Shown: positions 44,679-54,968 of the stretch, one piece after another
How positions within the stretch are numbered: the stretch's first letter is position 1
Layout of the letters: every line of letters starts with the position of its first letter
Source: an uncultured Bacteroidales bacterium
GTDB taxonomy: Bacteria; Bacteroidota; Bacteroidia; Bacteroidales; Paludibacteraceae
Length of the DNA: 64,000 nucleotides
Direction: 5' to 3'
Assembly (NCBI GenBank): GCA_903911085.1
Contig: CAIWCC010000241.1
Span: 24,557 to 88,556, forward strand
Notes under the pieces: generated by a model
The model's database searches: none
The model's input: only the letters and a program-made list of their open reading frames with translations
Told to the model about the DNA's origin: nothing
Position numbers and translations under genes: made by a program

Positions 44679-47600
44679 ATGCAAGATCTTATTAAAGAAT
44701 TAGTTGATCAAATTGAGAATATAAACGAAATGAGCGAGTTTATGTCTTATAAAACTGAGCTTATCAAGAAGTTGAATTTTTTGTCAACTAATGATAATTT
44801 GGTTCAAAATAAAAGTATTCCAGCCGATTTTGAAATAATACTTGAACACAACTCTTTTTATAAATCGATATTTTACAATCAAAAAAGTTCACTGTGGTTC
44901 AAAGATACAAATCATAAATTCGTACTTGTAAATAACACTTTTTCAAAGATGTTTGGTATTGAGAATCCTGAATTACTAATTGGAAAGACAGACTTTGATA
45001 TTTGGCCAAAAAAATTGGCAAAAAAGAATAATGCTGAAGAGAATGATATAATACTGTCGGGCAATCCAATAATTACCGAAGAGATAATTTTAATAAATGG
45101 AATAGAAAAGTGGTTCGAGATATATAAGGCACCAGCATATAATGAAAAAGGAGTAATAATTGGCACTATTGGTTATTTAAATGACATTACAGTACGACGA
45201 GAAAAAGAAGAGCATCTTCGCAAATTGTCGAAAGCCATAGATCAAAGTACGGTTAGTATAATGATTACAGATTTGAATGGCAATATTGAATATGTCAATA
45301 ATCAATTTAGTGAGGTAAGTGGTTTCTCGTACGATGAAGTAATTGGTAAAAATCCTAGAATATTGAAATCTGAATCTTTGAGTTCCGATAAGTATAAAGA
45401 ACTATGGAGCACCATTATTTCGGGTGGAGTTTGGAAGGGAGAATTTGAAAACATAAATAAAAATGGTAAATCATTCTGGGAGTATGCATCCATTTCTTCA
45501 ATCAAAAATCACAACGGTGAAATAACTCAATTTCTGGCTGTTAAGGAAGATATTACATCGCGTAAAACTGTTGAAAAAGAGTTGTATCGAATGTCACAAT
45601 TGCAAGATATATTAATAAAAATGGCATCAAAATATATCAATCTTGAATTGTCGGACATTGACCCAAGTATTAACAAATCATTAGGAGAACTAAGCGATTT
45701 CTTTGAAGCAGATAGAGCTATAATATTTGATTACGATTGGGAAAATGAAGTTTGTAATAACACTTACGAATGGTGTGGGGCAGGAATAAAATCATATATC
45801 AAAGATTTACAAAACATACCATTATCTCAAATGAATGAATGGGTTGTTGTGCATTCAAAAGGCAAAACGCTCGATATTCCAGATATCAAATCGTTTAATG
45901 GCTTAACGAGAGACATTCTGGAAAAAAAAGGAGTAAAAAGTTTAATTTCAGTTCCAATAATGAACAATGAGAAATGTATCGGATTTATAGGATTCGATTC
46001 AATTCGTAAACGTCATCGTTATTCAGAAAATGAAAAATCGCTTCTTTTTGTTTTTGGACAAATGATAGTCAACCTTTTACAACATTCAAACTTAGAGAAT
46101 ATATTGATTCAAGAAAAAGAAAATGCACAAAAAGCAACTAAAGCAAAATCGGAATTTGTTGCCAATATGAGTCACGAATTGCGAACTCCATTGAATGGTG
46201 TAATAGGATTTTCGGAATTATTGATTCAAACAAATTTATCAGAAGTTCAAAATCAATATGCTAGCGCGATTAATATAAGTGCCAATTCACTTTTAGGAGT
46301 AATTAATGACATTCTTGATTTCTCAAAAATTGAAGCAAATCGATTAGAATTAGAGATAACAAAGACAGATATTGTAAAATTAATTGAACATAGTTTAGAT
46401 ATTGTAAAGTTTCCTGCAGAGAAAAAGAAGCTGGAATTATTATTGGATATACCTCAAAATTTACCAAAATATGCTTTTGTAGACTCCATACGATTAACAC
46501 AAATTTTATCTAATTTAATTAGCAATGCGGTAAAATTCACATCGGTTGGTGAAATTGAGTTGAAAGTTACATATAAAAAAATATCCGATCACTTAGGAGA
46601 ATTTGTTTTTTACGTTCGTGATACAGGAATCGGAATTTCTGAAGAACAAAAATCTAAACTTTTTAAAGCTTTCAGTCAAGCCGACAGCTCTACTACTCGA
46701 AAATTTGGCGGCACAGGATTAGGATTAATCATATCCGAAATGATAGCAAAAAAAATGGGAAGTAAAATTTTATTCGATAGTAAAAAAGGTTTAGGCACAA
46801 CTTTTTATTTTAGTTCTCAACTTAAGGTAGAATACGATAATACAATAAATATCAAACCACTAACTAATATTAGTAGAGTTTTAGTAATTGATGATAATCA
46901 AAATAGTAGAAACAATTTAGAAAAACTTATAACAGGCTGGGGCATAAATTGTGAAACTTGCGAAAGTCCATTTAATGCAATTATGATTTTACAATTATCC
47001 GAACCATTTGATGCAATAATTGTAGATAATAGAATGAATAATATTGATGGAATGGGATCAATAAAAATGATTTGTGATAAATTAAATATTTCAACAACAA
47101 ATCAAACCTTTATTTTACTACATTCAATATCAGAAGATTATCTTTTTTATGAAGAATGTAACGAAATGGGTATAAATATATTTTTCACTAAACCCATAAA
47201 AGCAAAAGAGTTATATACATGCTTAAGTGGATTAAACATCAACAAAGATCCAGAAAAAAATATTATCGAAGATACGAATACTCATAAATCGGAAACATAT
47301 AAAATATTAATTGCAGATGACGATTTATTTAACATGTATTTGGCAAAAGCGATGATAGGTACAATAATACCAAATGTAATAATTCATGAAGCAAATAATG
47401 GTAAGGAGGCTTTGGAGTTAGCTATGACTTCAAAATTTGATATGATTTTTATGGATGTGCAGATGCCTGAAATGGATGGCAATGAAGCAACAATTGCAAT
47501 TAGAGAATTTGAAAAACCACTAAATATTTATACGCCAATAATTGGGCTTACAGCTGGGGCGCTTAAAGAAGAAAGAGATAAATGCCTAGATTCTGGCATG

Positions 47601-47693
47601 GATGAATTTCTAACTAAACCTATAGACACTAACAAGTTAAAAGAAACTATTCATAACTATATATTTGAAAAAAGATCTGTAAATTTTACTTAA
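44679..47693 (+). CDS. Hybrid sensor histidine kinase: PAS-PAS-GAF-HisKA-HATPase-REC-REC
   Basis: 1004 residues without membrane segments, so a cytoplasmic sensor. PAS 1 (~60-165, FKDTNHKFVLVNNTFSKMFG), PAS 2 (~170-295, ITDLNGNIEYVNNQFSEVSGFS), GAF (~310-465), HisKA with His499 (FVANMSHELRTPLNGVIGFSELL), HATPase with N, G1 and G2 boxes (LISNAVKFT; VRDTGIGI; FGGTGLGLIIS), then two receivers (LVIDDNQNSRNN…IIVDNRMNNIDG; ILIADDDLFNMYLA…MIFMDVQMPEMDG), each with its Asp. It should feed phosphate to a relay; the following REC-kinase and NtrC-type genes are the obvious partners. The ligand is unknown. Confidence 0.95.
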   Translation: MQDLIKELVDQIENINEMSEFMSYKTELIKKLNFLSTNDNLVQNKSIPADFEIILEHNSFYKSIFYNQKSSLWFKDTNHKFVLVNNTFSKMFGIENPELLIGKTDFDIWPKKLAKKNNAEENDIILSGNPIITEEIILINGIEKWFEIYKAPAYNEKGVIIGTIGYLNDITVRREKEEHLRKLSKAIDQSTVSIMITDLNGNIEYVNNQFSEVSGFSYDEVIGKNPRILKSESLSSDKYKELWSTIISGGVWKGEFENINKNGKSFWEYASISSIKNHNGEITQFLAVKEDITSRKTVEKELYRMSQLQDILIKMASKYINLELSDIDPSINKSLGELSDFFEADRAIIFDYDWENEVCNNTYEWCGAGIKSYIKDLQNIPLSQMNEWVVVHSKGKTLDIPDIKSFNGLTRDILEKKGVKSLISVPIMNNEKCIGFIGFDSIRKRHRYSENEKSLLFVFGQMIVNLLQHSNLENILIQEKENAQKATKAKSEFVANMSHELRTPLNGVIGFSELLIQTNLSEVQNQYASAINISANSLLGVINDILDFSKIEANRLELEITKTDIVKLIEHSLDIVKFPAEKKKLELLLDIPQNLPKYAFVDSIRLTQILSNLISNAVKFTSVGEIELKVTYKKISDHLGEFVFYVRDTGIGISEEQKSKLFKAFSQADSSTTRKFGGTGLGLIISEMIAKKMGSKILFDSKKGLGTTFYFSSQLKVEYDNTINIKPLTNISRVLVIDDNQNSRNNLEKLITGWGINCETCESPFNAIMILQLSEPFDAIIVDNRMNNIDGMGSIKMICDKLNISTTNQTFILLHSISEDYLFYEECNEMGINIFFTKPIKAKELYTCLSGLNINKDPEKNIIEDTNTHKSETYKILIADDDLFNMYLAKAMIGTIIPNVIIHEANNGKEALELAMTSKFDMIFMDVQMPEMDGNEATIAIREFEKPLNIYTPIIGLTAGALKEERDKCLDSGMDEFLTKPIDTNKLKETIHNYIFEKRSVNFT

Positions 47694-47898
47694 AATGACA
47701 TGTGATATATTTATTTGAAAACTTAACCTTTTTCAATTATTTTATCAAACAATAAATAAACTTTAATTCGAAATTAATCGAGATATGGAATAATATTCCA
47801 ACACATGTAAAAACCAACATAGTATAATTAACTAAAATCAGATAAAGAGATAATAAATTTACATCGAATTCTTTTTAATAGTAACAACAAATATAGAA

Positions 47899-48993
47899 AT
47901 GGATAACTTTAAGAATAAGCACATATTGATTATTGATGACAATCCTATGAATCTGCTACTGACATCAAAACTACTCGAAAATCATGGTTTTAAAGCGAGT
48001 ACAGCAGAAAGCGGCGCATTAGGTATTGAATTTTTAAAAAATATATCACCTTCATTAATCCTATTGGATGTAATGATGCCTGATGTTGATGGCTATGAAG
48101 TGTGTAGGGAAATAAAAAAAGTTGAAAAATGGAAAGATATACCCGTTATATTTTTAACTGCAAATGATCAAACCGAGAATGTAGTTGAAGGATTTGATGC
48201 TGGTGGTGTGGATTACATTACAAAACCATTTAAAAGTGAGGAATTGTTAGTACGCATTAAAAATCATATTGAACTTGCCGTCTCTCGCAAAACAATATTG
48301 GAAATGAATCACTCAAGAGATAAGCTTTATTCAATTATTGCACACGATATTCGATCTCCACTTTCAGGTATTTTGCAAACTGTCGATGCAATTGATCAAG
48401 GATTTTTTGATCCAAGTAGCGAAGATTTTATGGATATAATACATCATCTTAGAATAAGAACTAAAGACACTAGTACCCTATTAAACAGCCTTTTACAATG
48501 GACTAGAGCACAAGATGACAACATTCAACTTGAACCACAAAATACAAATATTTTCTCAATTATTAGTAGTTGTCAAACATTACTGGAGGCAGTAGCTCAA
48601 AATAAGAATATCGAAATACTGCTTGATGTTCCACAGGATATAGAAGCTTGGTGCGATGAAGTTTCTATTAATACTGTAATACGAAATATTATTTCTAACT
48701 CTATTAAATTTACTCCAAGTAATGGAAAAATAACCGTTACAGCAAAACAACAAGTTGATACAGTTGATATATGTATAAGTGATACTGGTGTTGGAATGTC
48801 TGACGATGCAATGAAAAAGATTTTTGAAGAAAACCAGCATTTTACAAGTTCTGGTACTGATAATGAATCGGGTACAGGTTTGGGATTAATGTTAGTCAAA
48901 GATTTCATAAAAAAGAACAATGGTAGTTTAAGAGTTGAAAGCAAATTAAATATTGGTACTAGTTTAACAATATCATTACCTAAGTTTCACTAA
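47899..48993 (+). CDS. Receiver-histidine kinase (REC-HisKA-HATPase)
   Basis: 364 residues. The N-terminal receiver has DD13-14 and the phospho-acceptor Asp57 (LILLDVMMPDVDG) and the Lys in ITKPFKSEELLVRI. A HisKA domain follows with His149 (LYSIIAHDIRSPLSGIL), then HATPase (IRNIISNSIKFTPSNGKITV; ISDTGVGMS; GTGLGLMLVKDFI). There is no sensory domain, so it is a relay kinase that would be switched by an upstream kinase. It sits 10 bp before the sigma54 regulator gene, probably its target. The 205-bp gap to the hybrid kinase has no clear promoter. Confidence 0.94.
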   Translation: MDNFKNKHILIIDDNPMNLLLTSKLLENHGFKASTAESGALGIEFLKNISPSLILLDVMMPDVDGYEVCREIKKVEKWKDIPVIFLTANDQTENVVEGFDAGGVDYITKPFKSEELLVRIKNHIELAVSRKTILEMNHSRDKLYSIIAHDIRSPLSGILQTVDAIDQGFFDPSSEDFMDIIHHLRIRTKDTSTLLNSLLQWTRAQDDNIQLEPQNTNIFSIISSCQTLLEAVAQNKNIEILLDVPQDIEAWCDEVSINTVIRNIISNSIKFTPSNGKITVTAKQQVDTVDICISDTGVGMSDDAMKKIFEENQHFTSSGTDNESGTGLGLMLVKDFIKKNNGSLRVESKLNIGTSLTISLPKFH

Positions 48994-49003
48994 ATAAAAT
49001 ATT

Positions 49004-50377
49004 ATGGATAATAAACTGTTAAGTATTTTAATAATCGATGATGACATCGTATATCGAAAATTATCTAGTTCTATTTTAAAAGAACGATTTAACGTTTATG
49101 CTGCCGAAGCACCATCAATAGCATTCAAAATTTTGAAAGCAGAAAGTATTGATTACGTTATTTGCGATTATCGACTTCCAGAAATGAATGGTTTGGAAGT
49201 ATTAGAGCGAATAAAGATGGATTATCCACATATTGAGCTAATTATGATTAGCGATTCTGGCGATATGGACACAGTAATTCAAGCATTAAGACGCGGTGCT
49301 GTTGATTATTTTAAAAAACCATTTACACCAGCTGACATTTGGATGTCAATTGAAAAAACACAAAAGTTTGCAGAACTAAATAATAATTACAAAGCCGAAA
49401 AAAATAAAAATTCACATCTAAAAGAAATTGTAGACCGCGAATTTGGAGTTGAAATTATTGGGAATTCTAAAGCTATTAAAGAACTAAAATTACAAATGCG
49501 TTTGGTAGCTCAAACTCCTGATACTTCAGTACTTATTTTAGGAGAAAGCGGTACTGGCAAGGAGCTTGTAGCCAAAGGAATTCACAATTTAAGTAATAGA
49601 AAAGATGAGTTTTTTGGTGCAGTAAATATGTCAGCTATACCAGAAAGTTTATTTGAAAGTGAATTTTTTGGTCATAAAAAAGGTAGCTTTACAGGAGCAA
49701 TTTCTGATAAAGCAGGTTGGTTCGAAACCACAAATAAAGGAACCTTATTTCTCGACGAGATTGGTGAAATGACGCATAACTTACAAGTAAAACTTCTGCG
49801 AGTACTCGAAGATAGAACTTACATAAAAGTTGGTACTCAAACCGCGAATAAATATGATATCCGGATTGTAGCAGCAACAAATAAACCAATTGAAGAGATT
49901 TCGGATGGAAAAAACTTTAGAGTCGATTTATTTCATCGAGTTGGAACTTTTATTATTCACTTACCACCATTACGCGAGCGCAAAGAAGACATTCCCGATT
50001 TAGTAAAGCATTTTGTTACTTTTTTTTCGGCTAAAATGGCCAAAAATATTATTGAAGTTCAACCAGCTGTATTCGATATGTTTAACAAATACAGCTTTCC
50101 CGGCAATATTCGTGAACTAAGAAATATTATGGAAAGAGCTATTATACTTTGTACAGATAATGTGCTGAAACCTGAAAACTTTAGTATTATAAACAGTTTT
50201 AGCAAACAAAAAAACACTAATACTATTGAAAGCTACGACTTGGAAGTAATTGAAAAACAAACCATACTAAATGCATTACAAAAAGCAAATAACAATAAAG
50301 CAGAAGCTGCACGATTGTTGAATATTGAATGGAATGCTTTATATCGAAGACTTCAAAAATTTAATATCGAAATTTAA
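49004..50377 (+). CDS. Sigma54-dependent response regulator (NtrC family)
   Basis: 457 residues. Receiver with DDD12-14 and phospho-acceptor Asp55 (YVICDYRLPEMNG). AAA+ domain with Walker A GESGTGKE, the sigma54-contact loop as GSFTGA (usually GAFTGA), Walker B GTLFLDEIGEM, and the sensor/arginine-finger region (FRVDLFHRVGTFIIHLPPLRERKEDI). A C-terminal Fis-type helix-turn-helix follows (NNNKAEAARLLNIEWNALYRRLQKF). It activates sigma54 promoters from upstream sites. The three lipoprotein genes just downstream have sigma54-type promoters and a common upstream dyad, the most likely targets. Confidence 0.96.
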   Translation: MDNKLLSILIIDDDIVYRKLSSSILKERFNVYAAEAPSIAFKILKAESIDYVICDYRLPEMNGLEVLERIKMDYPHIELIMISDSGDMDTVIQALRRGAVDYFKKPFTPADIWMSIEKTQKFAELNNNYKAEKNKNSHLKEIVDREFGVEIIGNSKAIKELKLQMRLVAQTPDTSVLILGESGTGKELVAKGIHNLSNRKDEFFGAVNMSAIPESLFESEFFGHKKGSFTGAISDKAGWFETTNKGTLFLDEIGEMTHNLQVKLLRVLEDRTYIKVGTQTANKYDIRIVAATNKPIEEISDGKNFRVDLFHRVGTFIIHLPPLRERKEDIPDLVKHFVTFFSAKMAKNIIEVQPAVFDMFNKYSFPGNIRELRNIMERAIILCTDNVLKPENFSIINSFSKQKNTNTIESYDLEVIEKQTILNALQKANNNKAEAARLLNIEWNALYRRLQKFNIEI

Positions 50378-50392
50378 ATTCTTTCAAAAAAT

Positions 50393-50404
50393 CTTCGTTT
50401 TCGA
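50393..50404 (+). promoter_or_regulatory. Upstream dyad (UAS) of LruC gene 1
   Basis: CTTCGTTTTCGA, start 91 bp before the first G of the -24 element. It contains TTCG-TTTT-CGA(g), a near-perfect inverted repeat suited to a Fis-type dimer. The same motif lies at the same distance upstream of the other two paralogs. Confidence 0.75.
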
Positions 50405-50482
50405 GCATTATTGCTTATAATTGGAGATTACAACCTTAATGCATATCTGTTTATACTGCTCATATTCAAAGAGATATTTTTT

Positions 50483-50498
50483 TGGCATATATATTGAC
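50483..50498 (+). promoter_or_regulatory. Sigma54-type promoter of LruC gene 1
   Basis: TGGCATATATATTGAC: the -24 TGGCA and -12 TTG have the canonical 12-bp step from GG to the G of TTG. The -12 element reads TTGAC rather than TTGC. The ATG is 51 bp downstream. Confidence 0.72.
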
Positions 50499-50548
50499 TA
50501 TAGTTTTAAAATTATAATATGATTAATGTCTATTTAATAAATTAAAAT

Positions 50549-52612
50549 ATGAAAACTTATAAATTCAACTTAGCTCTTGCTGTAGTTACTTCATTTTTTC
50601 TTACATCTTGTTTAGATGAAAAAAATAATGATATTAACAATACAAGCAATTTTTCGTCATTTGATTTCAAGACAACGAAAGAGTACAATGTGTCGGTCAC
50701 TACGTTGAATAATGAAAACCAACCCTTCAATAAAGTTTTGGTGAAATTATTTACTCGGAATCCTTTGGATTCAGTAGGTAATTTAAAGGCGGATTATATG
50801 GATTACCTTATTTTTAAAGGAAATACCAATGAAAATGGAGAACTAAATTGTAGAATTTCACCCGCTACAACAGTTGATAGTTTAAGCGTTTTAGTAGAAC
50901 ATATAGGATTGCCTACTTTGCAAACAGTTAAACTTGTTGGAACAAATGTTAATATTCGAATTGGTGGACAAACTCAAGCTGTAAAACAAGCATCTAAAAT
51001 TGGACTTTATAAAGTTGTGACACCGCAAACACCAAATGCAAGTGGTTTCTACGTTTTAGGAGATTGGAACTCATTGGGTGTGCCAAATTATCTTTCTGCA
51101 AATGACGTAATCTCTAATTCACTGCTAGCAGATATTAATGCTTCATTACCTGAATACAAACCATTGACAACTACTCATCCACAATATCTGGAAGATACAA
51201 ACGATGGAAGTGTTAAGCTTTATGAGGACGCTGAAGTATGGGTTACTTTTGTTCATGAAGGTGCAGGTTGGTCAAATGCATTAGCATACTATACTTATCC
51301 AAATGGAAATCCCCCAGCAACCGCTGATGCAATAACCGACAAAACAATAATTTTTCCAAACTTTTCATTTGTAAATTTGGGTGGTGGTTTAGTTTCTGGA
51401 AACAAAGTACAATTACAGTATTTAGACCCAGTAACAAAACAATATACAACTAGATTTCCTAAAGGAACTACAGTAGCTTGGATACTTAGAGCACAAGGAT
51501 GGAGTAGTTCTTCACATCAAGTTGTAGCTGGTTTATGTACTCATTATTCTGATTCTCGTTTTAACAGTGAAAGTGATTCAAAATTAAAAAAACACAATGT
51601 TGTGTTAAACGATGCAGCAAGAAAGTTATTATTGATTGGTTTTGAAGATATGCGCCGCGACAATGGAGCTGACAATGATTTTAACGATGCTGTTTATTAT
51701 GCAAGTGTGAATCCTTACACAGCAATAGATGAAAAACAATACAAAGTTATTGATAAACCTGTTGATACAGATGGAGATGGTGTTACAGATGTAAATGATG
51801 AATATCCAAACGATCCAACAAGAGCATACAATAATTATTATCCAGCTAAAGGTCAAACAGGAACATTAGCTTTCGAAGATTTATGGCCATCTAAGGGCGA
51901 TTATGATTTTAATGATATGATAGTAGATTATAATTATAATCAAATAACAAATGGTGCTAATCAAGTAGTTGCTTTTAATGCCGAACTATCCCTAAGAGCC
52001 AAAGGCGCTCATTATACAAATGCTTTCGGAATACAATTTAACACAAATCCCGAAAATGTAAAATCAATTACTGGACAGCATATTACTAATGGATATCTAA
52101 ATATTGGATCAAACGGCACCGAAAATAACCAAAGCAAGGCAGTAGTTATTGTTTACGATAATGCTTATGATTTATTGAAAACTTATAATACTATTATTGG
52201 TCAAACATATTATACTCCAAAAACAATAAAATTAAATATTGAATTTTCATCACCTATAGATCCAATTGTTTTTGGTACTGCACCATACAATCCATTCATT
52301 ATTATTGACAAAAACAGAGGCAAGGAAGTTCATTTACCAACCTTACCACCAACTGATTTAGCCGATAAAAACTTGTTAGGAACAAAAGATGATAATTCAA
52401 ATATTGCTCTTGGAAAATATTATATGTCTGACAAATACTTGCCATGGGCAATTAACATACCTATCACCTTTGACTACCCTGCCGAGAATGAAGATATAAC
52501 CAAAGCATTCCTCAACTTTAACAAATGGGCTGAAAGTAATGGAGCTACCAATACCGATTGGTATGTAAATAAAGCTGGCTATAGAGATAACAGCAAGATA
52601 TTTATAAAATAA
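50549..52612 (+). CDS. LruC-domain lipoprotein, paralog 1
   Basis: 687 residues. Lipoprotein signal with Cys21 followed by L-D-E-K, so probably carried to the cell surface. Residues ~35-150 form a carboxypeptidase-regulatory/Ig-like part (VSVTTLNNENQPFNKVLVKLF). The middle has a DUF4114-like stretch (AEVWVTFVHEGAGWSNALAYYTYPNGN … LLIGFEDMRRDNGADNDFNDAVYYA). A short TSP3/EF-hand-like calcium motif (DTDGDGVTDVNDEYPND) leads into the LruC/DUF4842 domain (TLAFEDLWPSKGDYDFNDMIVDYNYN … LGKYYMSDKYLPWAINIPITFDYPAE). LruC was named from a Leptospira outer-membrane lipoprotein; its molecular role is unknown. It is one of three tandem copies, each a separate sigma54 unit, next to exopolysaccharide genes. 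Confidence 0.9.
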   Translation: MKTYKFNLALAVVTSFFLTSCLDEKNNDINNTSNFSSFDFKTTKEYNVSVTTLNNENQPFNKVLVKLFTRNPLDSVGNLKADYMDYLIFKGNTNENGELNCRISPATTVDSLSVLVEHIGLPTLQTVKLVGTNVNIRIGGQTQAVKQASKIGLYKVVTPQTPNASGFYVLGDWNSLGVPNYLSANDVISNSLLADINASLPEYKPLTTTHPQYLEDTNDGSVKLYEDAEVWVTFVHEGAGWSNALAYYTYPNGNPPATADAITDKTIIFPNFSFVNLGGGLVSGNKVQLQYLDPVTKQYTTRFPKGTTVAWILRAQGWSSSSHQVVAGLCTHYSDSRFNSESDSKLKKHNVVLNDAARKLLLIGFEDMRRDNGADNDFNDAVYYASVNPYTAIDEKQYKVIDKPVDTDGDGVTDVNDEYPNDPTRAYNNYYPAKGQTGTLAFEDLWPSKGDYDFNDMIVDYNYNQITNGANQVVAFNAELSLRAKGAHYTNAFGIQFNTNPENVKSITGQHITNGYLNIGSNGTENNQSKAVVIVYDNAYDLLKTYNTIIGQTYYTPKTIKLNIEFSSPIDPIVFGTAPYNPFIIIDKNRGKEVHLPTLPPTDLADKNLLGTKDDNSNIALGKYYMSDKYLPWAINIPITFDYPAENEDITKAFLNFNKWAESNGATNTDWYVNKAGYRDNSKIFIK

Positions 52613-52617
52613 TTCAA

Positions 52618-52663
52618 TTTTGAATAATTGCTTGTAATACAAATTTCAAGCAATTATTCAAAA
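52618..52663 (+). terminator. Long hairpin after LruC gene 1
   Basis: TTTTGAATAATTGCTTG and CAAGCAATTATTCAAAA form a perfect 17-bp stem with a 12-nt loop, 5 bp after the stop codon. No U-tract follows. Confidence 0.65.
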
Positions 52664-52671
52664 TAAAGAAA

Positions 52672-52703
52672 CTTCATTTTCGAACATCAATCTTCATTTT
52701 CGA
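52672..52703 (+). promoter_or_regulatory. Two tandem upstream dyads (UAS) of LruC gene 2
   Basis: CTTCATTTTCGA occurs at 52672 and again at 52692, exactly 20 bp apart (about two turns), at 91 and 71 bp before the -24 GG. The second copy extends to the dyad CTTCATTTTCGAAG. This is the typical arrangement for cooperative NtrC-family binding. Confidence 0.75.
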
Positions 52704-52761
52704 AGTAAATACAAAACACTCAATACACGCTATATTAATGATATATATACACTTACAAAAG

Positions 52762-52777
52762 CGGCACGATAATTGTT
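52762..52777 (+). promoter_or_regulatory. Sigma54-type promoter of LruC gene 2
   Basis: CGGCACGATAATTGTT: GGCACG followed at the proper distance by TTGT, the best -24 match of the three. The ATG is 37 bp downstream. Confidence 0.78.
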
Positions 52778-52813
52778 TATATTTTATACTAAATAAATAC
52801 ATAATATATAAAA

Positions 52814-54883
52814 ATGAAACAAATTAAAATTCGTCTACTGATTGCACTTGCTTTAACCCTAACACTTTCATTTTCATCATGTAATGATAAAATTACTGAT
52901 TTCTCACCTAATGACAGTTCATTGAATTTTGATTTCAAAACAATCAAAGAAGTTAATGTTTCGATTTCAACATTGAACAACAACAATGAACCATTGCCTG
53001 GAGTATATGTTGAAATTTACTCACAAAACCCACTAGATGAAAATGGTGGTCTTATAGCTAACAGAACAGATTTTCTTTTACAAAAAGGTTTAACTGATGC
53101 TACGGGTCTACTATCCAGCACAATTGCTCCTGCAACTACAGTTGATAGTTTAGTTGTTCTTGTTAACCAAATAGGTTTACAAAGTTATCATTCTGTAAAA
53201 TTAACTTCAAATAATATTAAACTGACAATAGGAGGCAATAATGCCCAAAGCAAAGTAAAATATAAAGCAGTGGCTTCAACTTCTGCTATTATACCACCAG
53301 TATCGAATGTTGATGATTTTTTTGTACTTGGAGGATGGAATAAATCAGGCGTTCCAAATTACCTACTTGCTGATGATTTGATTAGCAATGACTTTTTAGT
53401 TGATGTAAATGCCTCGTTACCTGAACGAGTTGAATTATCAACTTCACATCCAGAATACTTAAACAGTTCTGATAATGGTAACTTAGTGCTTGACAAAGAT
53501 GCAGAAGTTTGGGTAACATTTGTACACGAAGGTGCTGGTTATTTGAATACATTGGCATACTACACATATCCTAACGGAAACGCCCCTAAAAAAAGTAAAG
53601 ATATTACCGACAAAACTATCATTTTTCCTAATGCATCTTTTTCTGGTTCAGGCGGTGGAATGAATTCAGGGAATAAAGTTCAATTATTTTACTACAATCC
53701 AACTAAAAAGTCTTATACAAATATCTTTCCAGCTGGTACTACAGTTAGCTGGATAATAAGATCAAATGGTTGGACAGGTTCTGCAGTAGGAACTGGATAT
53801 AACAATTTTTATTCTGACAAAAATTTAAATCCCGAAAAAAATACTGAAAACCAAAAGCACAATGTTGTTCTTAAGGATTTGAGTCGTCAAATCTACCTTG
53901 TAGGATTTGAAGATTTGAATCGTGAAACTGGTAATTCAGACAACGATTTCAATGATGTGGTAATTTATGCAACAGTAACTCCATTCGACGCTGTTAATGA
54001 ATCATTATATAAAGCTGTTGATTCAAAAATTAAAGACAAAGATAATGATGGTGTTCCAGATGATAAAGATGAATATCCGGAAGACAAATCAAGAGCTTTT
54101 AACAATTATTATCCTGCTAAAAGTCAAACAGGAACATTAGCATTCGAAGATTTATGGCCATCTAAAGGTGATTATGATTTCAATGATATGATAGTAGATT
54201 ATAATTATAATCAAATAACAAATGGTGCTAATAAAGTAGTAGCTGTATATGCTGAACTAACTCCACGAGCTAAAGGTGCTCATTATTCCAATGCATTCGG
54301 GATAGAATTTAACACCACTCCAGAGAATGTAAAATCGGTTACTGGTCAGTCTATTACAAACGGATACCTTAATATTGGATCTAACGGAACCGAAAACAAC
54401 CAAAGCAAAGCTGTAGTTATTGCTTTCGATAATGCATATGATTTCTTGAAAACTTATAATACAATAATTGGACAAACATATTATACTCCAAAAACATTAA
54501 AAATCAATATTGAATTTGTAACACCAATAGATCCAATTGCATTTGGATCAGCACCTTACAATCCATTTATAATTATAAATAAAACAAGAGGAAAAGAAGT
54601 GCATTTACCAACATTAGCTCCTACAAGTTTAGCTGATTTAAGTTTACTTGGCACTGTAGATGACAATTCAAATATTGCTCTAGGAAAGTATTATACATCA
54701 GACAAATATCTGCCTTGGGCAATAAATATACCAGTGACTTTTGATTATCCAGCTGAAAAAGAAGATATTAGAAAAGCATTTTTATTCTTCAACAAATGGT
54801 CAGAAAGCAAAGGTCTTACTAACAAAGATTGGTATGTAAACAAAGATGGTTTTAGAGACCTTACAAAAATTTACCACAAATAA
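52814..54883 (+). CDS. LruC-domain lipoprotein, paralog 2
   Basis: 689 residues with lipoprotein Cys23 (LSFSSCNDK). Same layout as paralog 1: Ig-like N-terminus (VSISTLNNNNEPLPGVYVEIYSQNP), DUF4114-like middle (FEDLNRETGNSDNDFNDVVIYA), calcium motif (DKDNDGVPDDKDEYPEDKSRA), LruC domain (LAFEDLWPSKGDYDFNDMIVDYNYNQITNGANKVV). A stretch of about 50 nt around 54180-54230 is identical to paralog 1, so duplication or gene conversion is recent. Unlike paralog 1, part of the N-terminal half and the LruC tail have drifted (DLTKIYHK end). Confidence 0.9.
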   Translation: MKQIKIRLLIALALTLTLSFSSCNDKITDFSPNDSSLNFDFKTIKEVNVSISTLNNNNEPLPGVYVEIYSQNPLDENGGLIANRTDFLLQKGLTDATGLLSSTIAPATTVDSLVVLVNQIGLQSYHSVKLTSNNIKLTIGGNNAQSKVKYKAVASTSAIIPPVSNVDDFFVLGGWNKSGVPNYLLADDLISNDFLVDVNASLPERVELSTSHPEYLNSSDNGNLVLDKDAEVWVTFVHEGAGYLNTLAYYTYPNGNAPKKSKDITDKTIIFPNASFSGSGGGMNSGNKVQLFYYNPTKKSYTNIFPAGTTVSWIIRSNGWTGSAVGTGYNNFYSDKNLNPEKNTENQKHNVVLKDLSRQIYLVGFEDLNRETGNSDNDFNDVVIYATVTPFDAVNESLYKAVDSKIKDKDNDGVPDDKDEYPEDKSRAFNNYYPAKSQTGTLAFEDLWPSKGDYDFNDMIVDYNYNQITNGANKVVAVYAELTPRAKGAHYSNAFGIEFNTTPENVKSVTGQSITNGYLNIGSNGTENNQSKAVVIAFDNAYDFLKTYNTIIGQTYYTPKTLKINIEFVTPIDPIAFGSAPYNPFIIINKTRGKEVHLPTLAPTSLADLSLLGTVDDNSNIALGKYYTSDKYLPWAINIPVTFDYPAEKEDIRKAFLFFNKWSESKGLTNKDWYVNKDGFRDLTKIYHK

Positions 54884-54934
54884 TAATATTAGCATTTCAT
54901 ACTAAACATTTTTATTTGTTTTGGGTTTAATAAG

Positions 54935-54968
54935 AATCAGGTGTATATTTCAAAATATACACCTGATT
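54935..54968 (+). terminator. Intrinsic terminator after LruC gene 2
   Basis: AATCAGGTGTATATTT / AAATATACACCTGATT form a perfect 16-bp inverted repeat with a 2-nt centre, followed by TTATTTTTA. Confidence 0.8.
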